From Mermis nigrescens (lineage: Eukaryota; Nematoda; Enoplea; Mermithida; Mermithidae): a stretch of 64,000 nucleotides of DNA. Below are positions 62,715 through 64,000 of this stretch, one piece after another. The stretch is taken from assembly GCA_036768485.1 (NCBI GenBank), contig JAVLUZ010000145.1:21454706-21518705 (forward strand), written 5' to 3'. The translations under genes and the position numbers were made by a program. How positions within the stretch are numbered: position 1 is the stretch's first letter; the number at the start of each line of letters is the position of its first letter. The notes below the pieces were generated by a model. The model saw only the letters and a program-made list of their open reading frames with translations, was not told the origin of the DNA and made no database searches.

Positions 62715-63044
62715 ATACCCACTGTGAACAGTGAAGATGTTATAGACACTTAGCTGCAAAATGATGACAAGATTGCCGAGTAATTTTGAATAAAATTTTG
62801 TTGAATGTAGTCTATTTTACATAACTAACTTGCTGGCATGCAGTTGAGATGCCTGTGCACTATGGTCTAGGTCTTGGTCACAAACATGTCCTATCTATCC
62901 ACACGTGTAAAATAACATTTCTCCGGCTTCGGCCTCCGGCCTCCGGCTCCGGCCTCCGGCTCCGGCCTCCGGCTCCGGTCGGAGCGACATGATCCAATCC
63001 GGCTCCGGCCATTTTGGCCGCTCCGTTCGATCGCTACTTTCCCA

Positions 63045-64000
63045 CTCACTCTCGTTTTTCCTTGCTCTTATAATTCTTCCACACATACACACTGAGGATA
63101 TGGGGGTATCCACTCTACCAGGACTTTTGAAAGGCATTCCCCTACAGGCCATTTTGGGACCAAATGTATTGCTCGAACCATGAAAAAGCGTCAAACAGCG
63201 TCTAGCAATATAATTTTAAGTACAAATACTTATTTTTCGAGTGGCATGATGTTCAATTCGTTCATTCAGATACTTTTCCTCCATTAATCATAGGTGGCGC
63301 GTTAGCGCGTACCTATAATATACTTGCGTATCCCTAACACCTGTGCTTTTCTAAACAATCAATACCCGGTATGTAAAAAGCGTGTAAAGTTTCACTGTAA
63401 GGTTGTAACATAGTTTTTAAAATTTTGGTCGGTCGCACGACTTTTCTAACTCAGTTTTGCGTTCTGTTTAGTCTGTTTTTTAAATTGTAGACAAATGAGT
63501 AAGCTCGATACGATATTTTTATTTTTTTCGAAAAGTGAATTATTTTCAGAGTGGCAGTGTAAAGAGTGTAAAGAGTTCAAGGGTTAAAAAAGATTTTGGT
63601 CTGTTTTTGTCTGCCAACAACTCCGGTTATGATGAGTCACAACAAATTTATTCCAGCAGAAATTTTCTACGATTCAAGGGCTACTTTCGGTTCACCAGCA
63701 AACGTTTTACACTTAATACGGAGTTAGATCTAGGGGTTCAAACTTTACACTCTAGTGGATGTTGTAAAAATCGGATTTTGTTCAAGATTTCTCTGCTGAC
63801 TTTTCCGCTTATAAGTCGAGACAAATTGAGTAGAATAAAAATAAAGCTCGATTCGATGGCTACACATCGCAGCAAACCGCGTATAAAAAACTAAATATTG
63901 AATTATTTATGTGGGTGTAAAGTTCGAAATCAGGGGTGTAAAATGGGCGAAAAACACATTTTTCTCCCAATTTTAGTTGGTAAATATCTCAAATATTTCG
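63045..64000. other. AT-rich stretch, no firm feature
   Basis: A 119-codon frame at 63535-63894 has no motif I know. It is embedded in GTGTAAAG/TTTACAC repeats (63380, 63560, 63700, 63745, 63915) also seen near 1515. I treat it as repeat-derived. Confidence 0.35.

Larger units (their letters stand above)
59926..63036 (+). mobile_element. 3.1-kb hAT relic (family BB) with CTCCGGCC-rich ends
   Basis: Ends TAGTGATCGACCGGA and, on the complement, TAGCGATCGAACGGA. The flanks CTTTCCTA (59918-59925) and CTTTCCCA (63037-63044) match at 7 of 8. Subterminal CTCCGGCC arrays lie at 59940-60030 and 62920-63020. It contains a transposase C-terminal remnant (62526-62714), a fold-back element (60397-61558) and an E copy (61686-62433). 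Confidence 0.75.

Noticed and set aside
63535..63894. 119-codon frame near the right end
   Set aside because: No known motif, low complexity from GTGTAAAG repeats and no supporting splice or start context. Kept only as an unexplained frame.

Overview
The window is nuclear DNA from a eukaryote, most likely an invertebrate animal. It is AT-rich and spliceosomal introns are visible. It carries a CR1/L2-like LINE with a PHD-finger ORF1, many non-autonomous hAT-like elements with 8-bp target duplications, and mariner-like MITEs with TA duplications. No rRNA gene, CRISPR array or bacterial operon is present. I cannot name the species.

The best host gene is an ethanolamine kinase on the + strand. 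Nine exons between 19854 and 37997 join with matching splice phases into a 366-residue open frame with the conserved choline/ethanolamine kinase motifs. The exons total about 1.1 kb. The introns total about 17 kb and are largely transposable elements. Directly downstream, three phase-compatible exon-like segments (38972-40158) suggest a second gene. Between 49.4 and 59.8 kb, four more exon-like segments suggest a third. I recognise neither product.

Layout. 1-2.1 kb: AT-rich, no gene seen. 2.1-7.4 kb: a short tandem repeat split by two composite insertions, each a nest of hAT-like elements, some carrying tRNA-like modules. 8.4-12.4 kb: a nearly full-length but dead LINE. 12.7-19.4 kb: minisatellites, 5'-truncated LINE fragments, a three-level nest (15.7-18.0 kb) and a mariner-like element. 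19.85-38.0 kb: ethanolamine kinase. 38-40.2 kb: candidate second gene. 40.8-45.2 kb: a GC-rich ~180-bp satellite with an inverted block and four MITE insertions. 45-54 kb: more MITEs, a LINE tail, a second copy of the 2.2-kb element without its insertions, GGGTTTTTT arrays and a TA microsatellite. 54-64 kb: candidate third gene, a hairpin MITE in a TA microsatellite, and a 3.1-kb hAT relic containing a fold-back element and another MITE.

Most short open frames here are products of repeats (TA runs, G/C-rich arrays, satellite units) and are not annotated as genes. The main theme is layered insertion. Target-site duplications let the order of events be read directly, and one composite has its unoccupied form preserved elsewhere in the same window.
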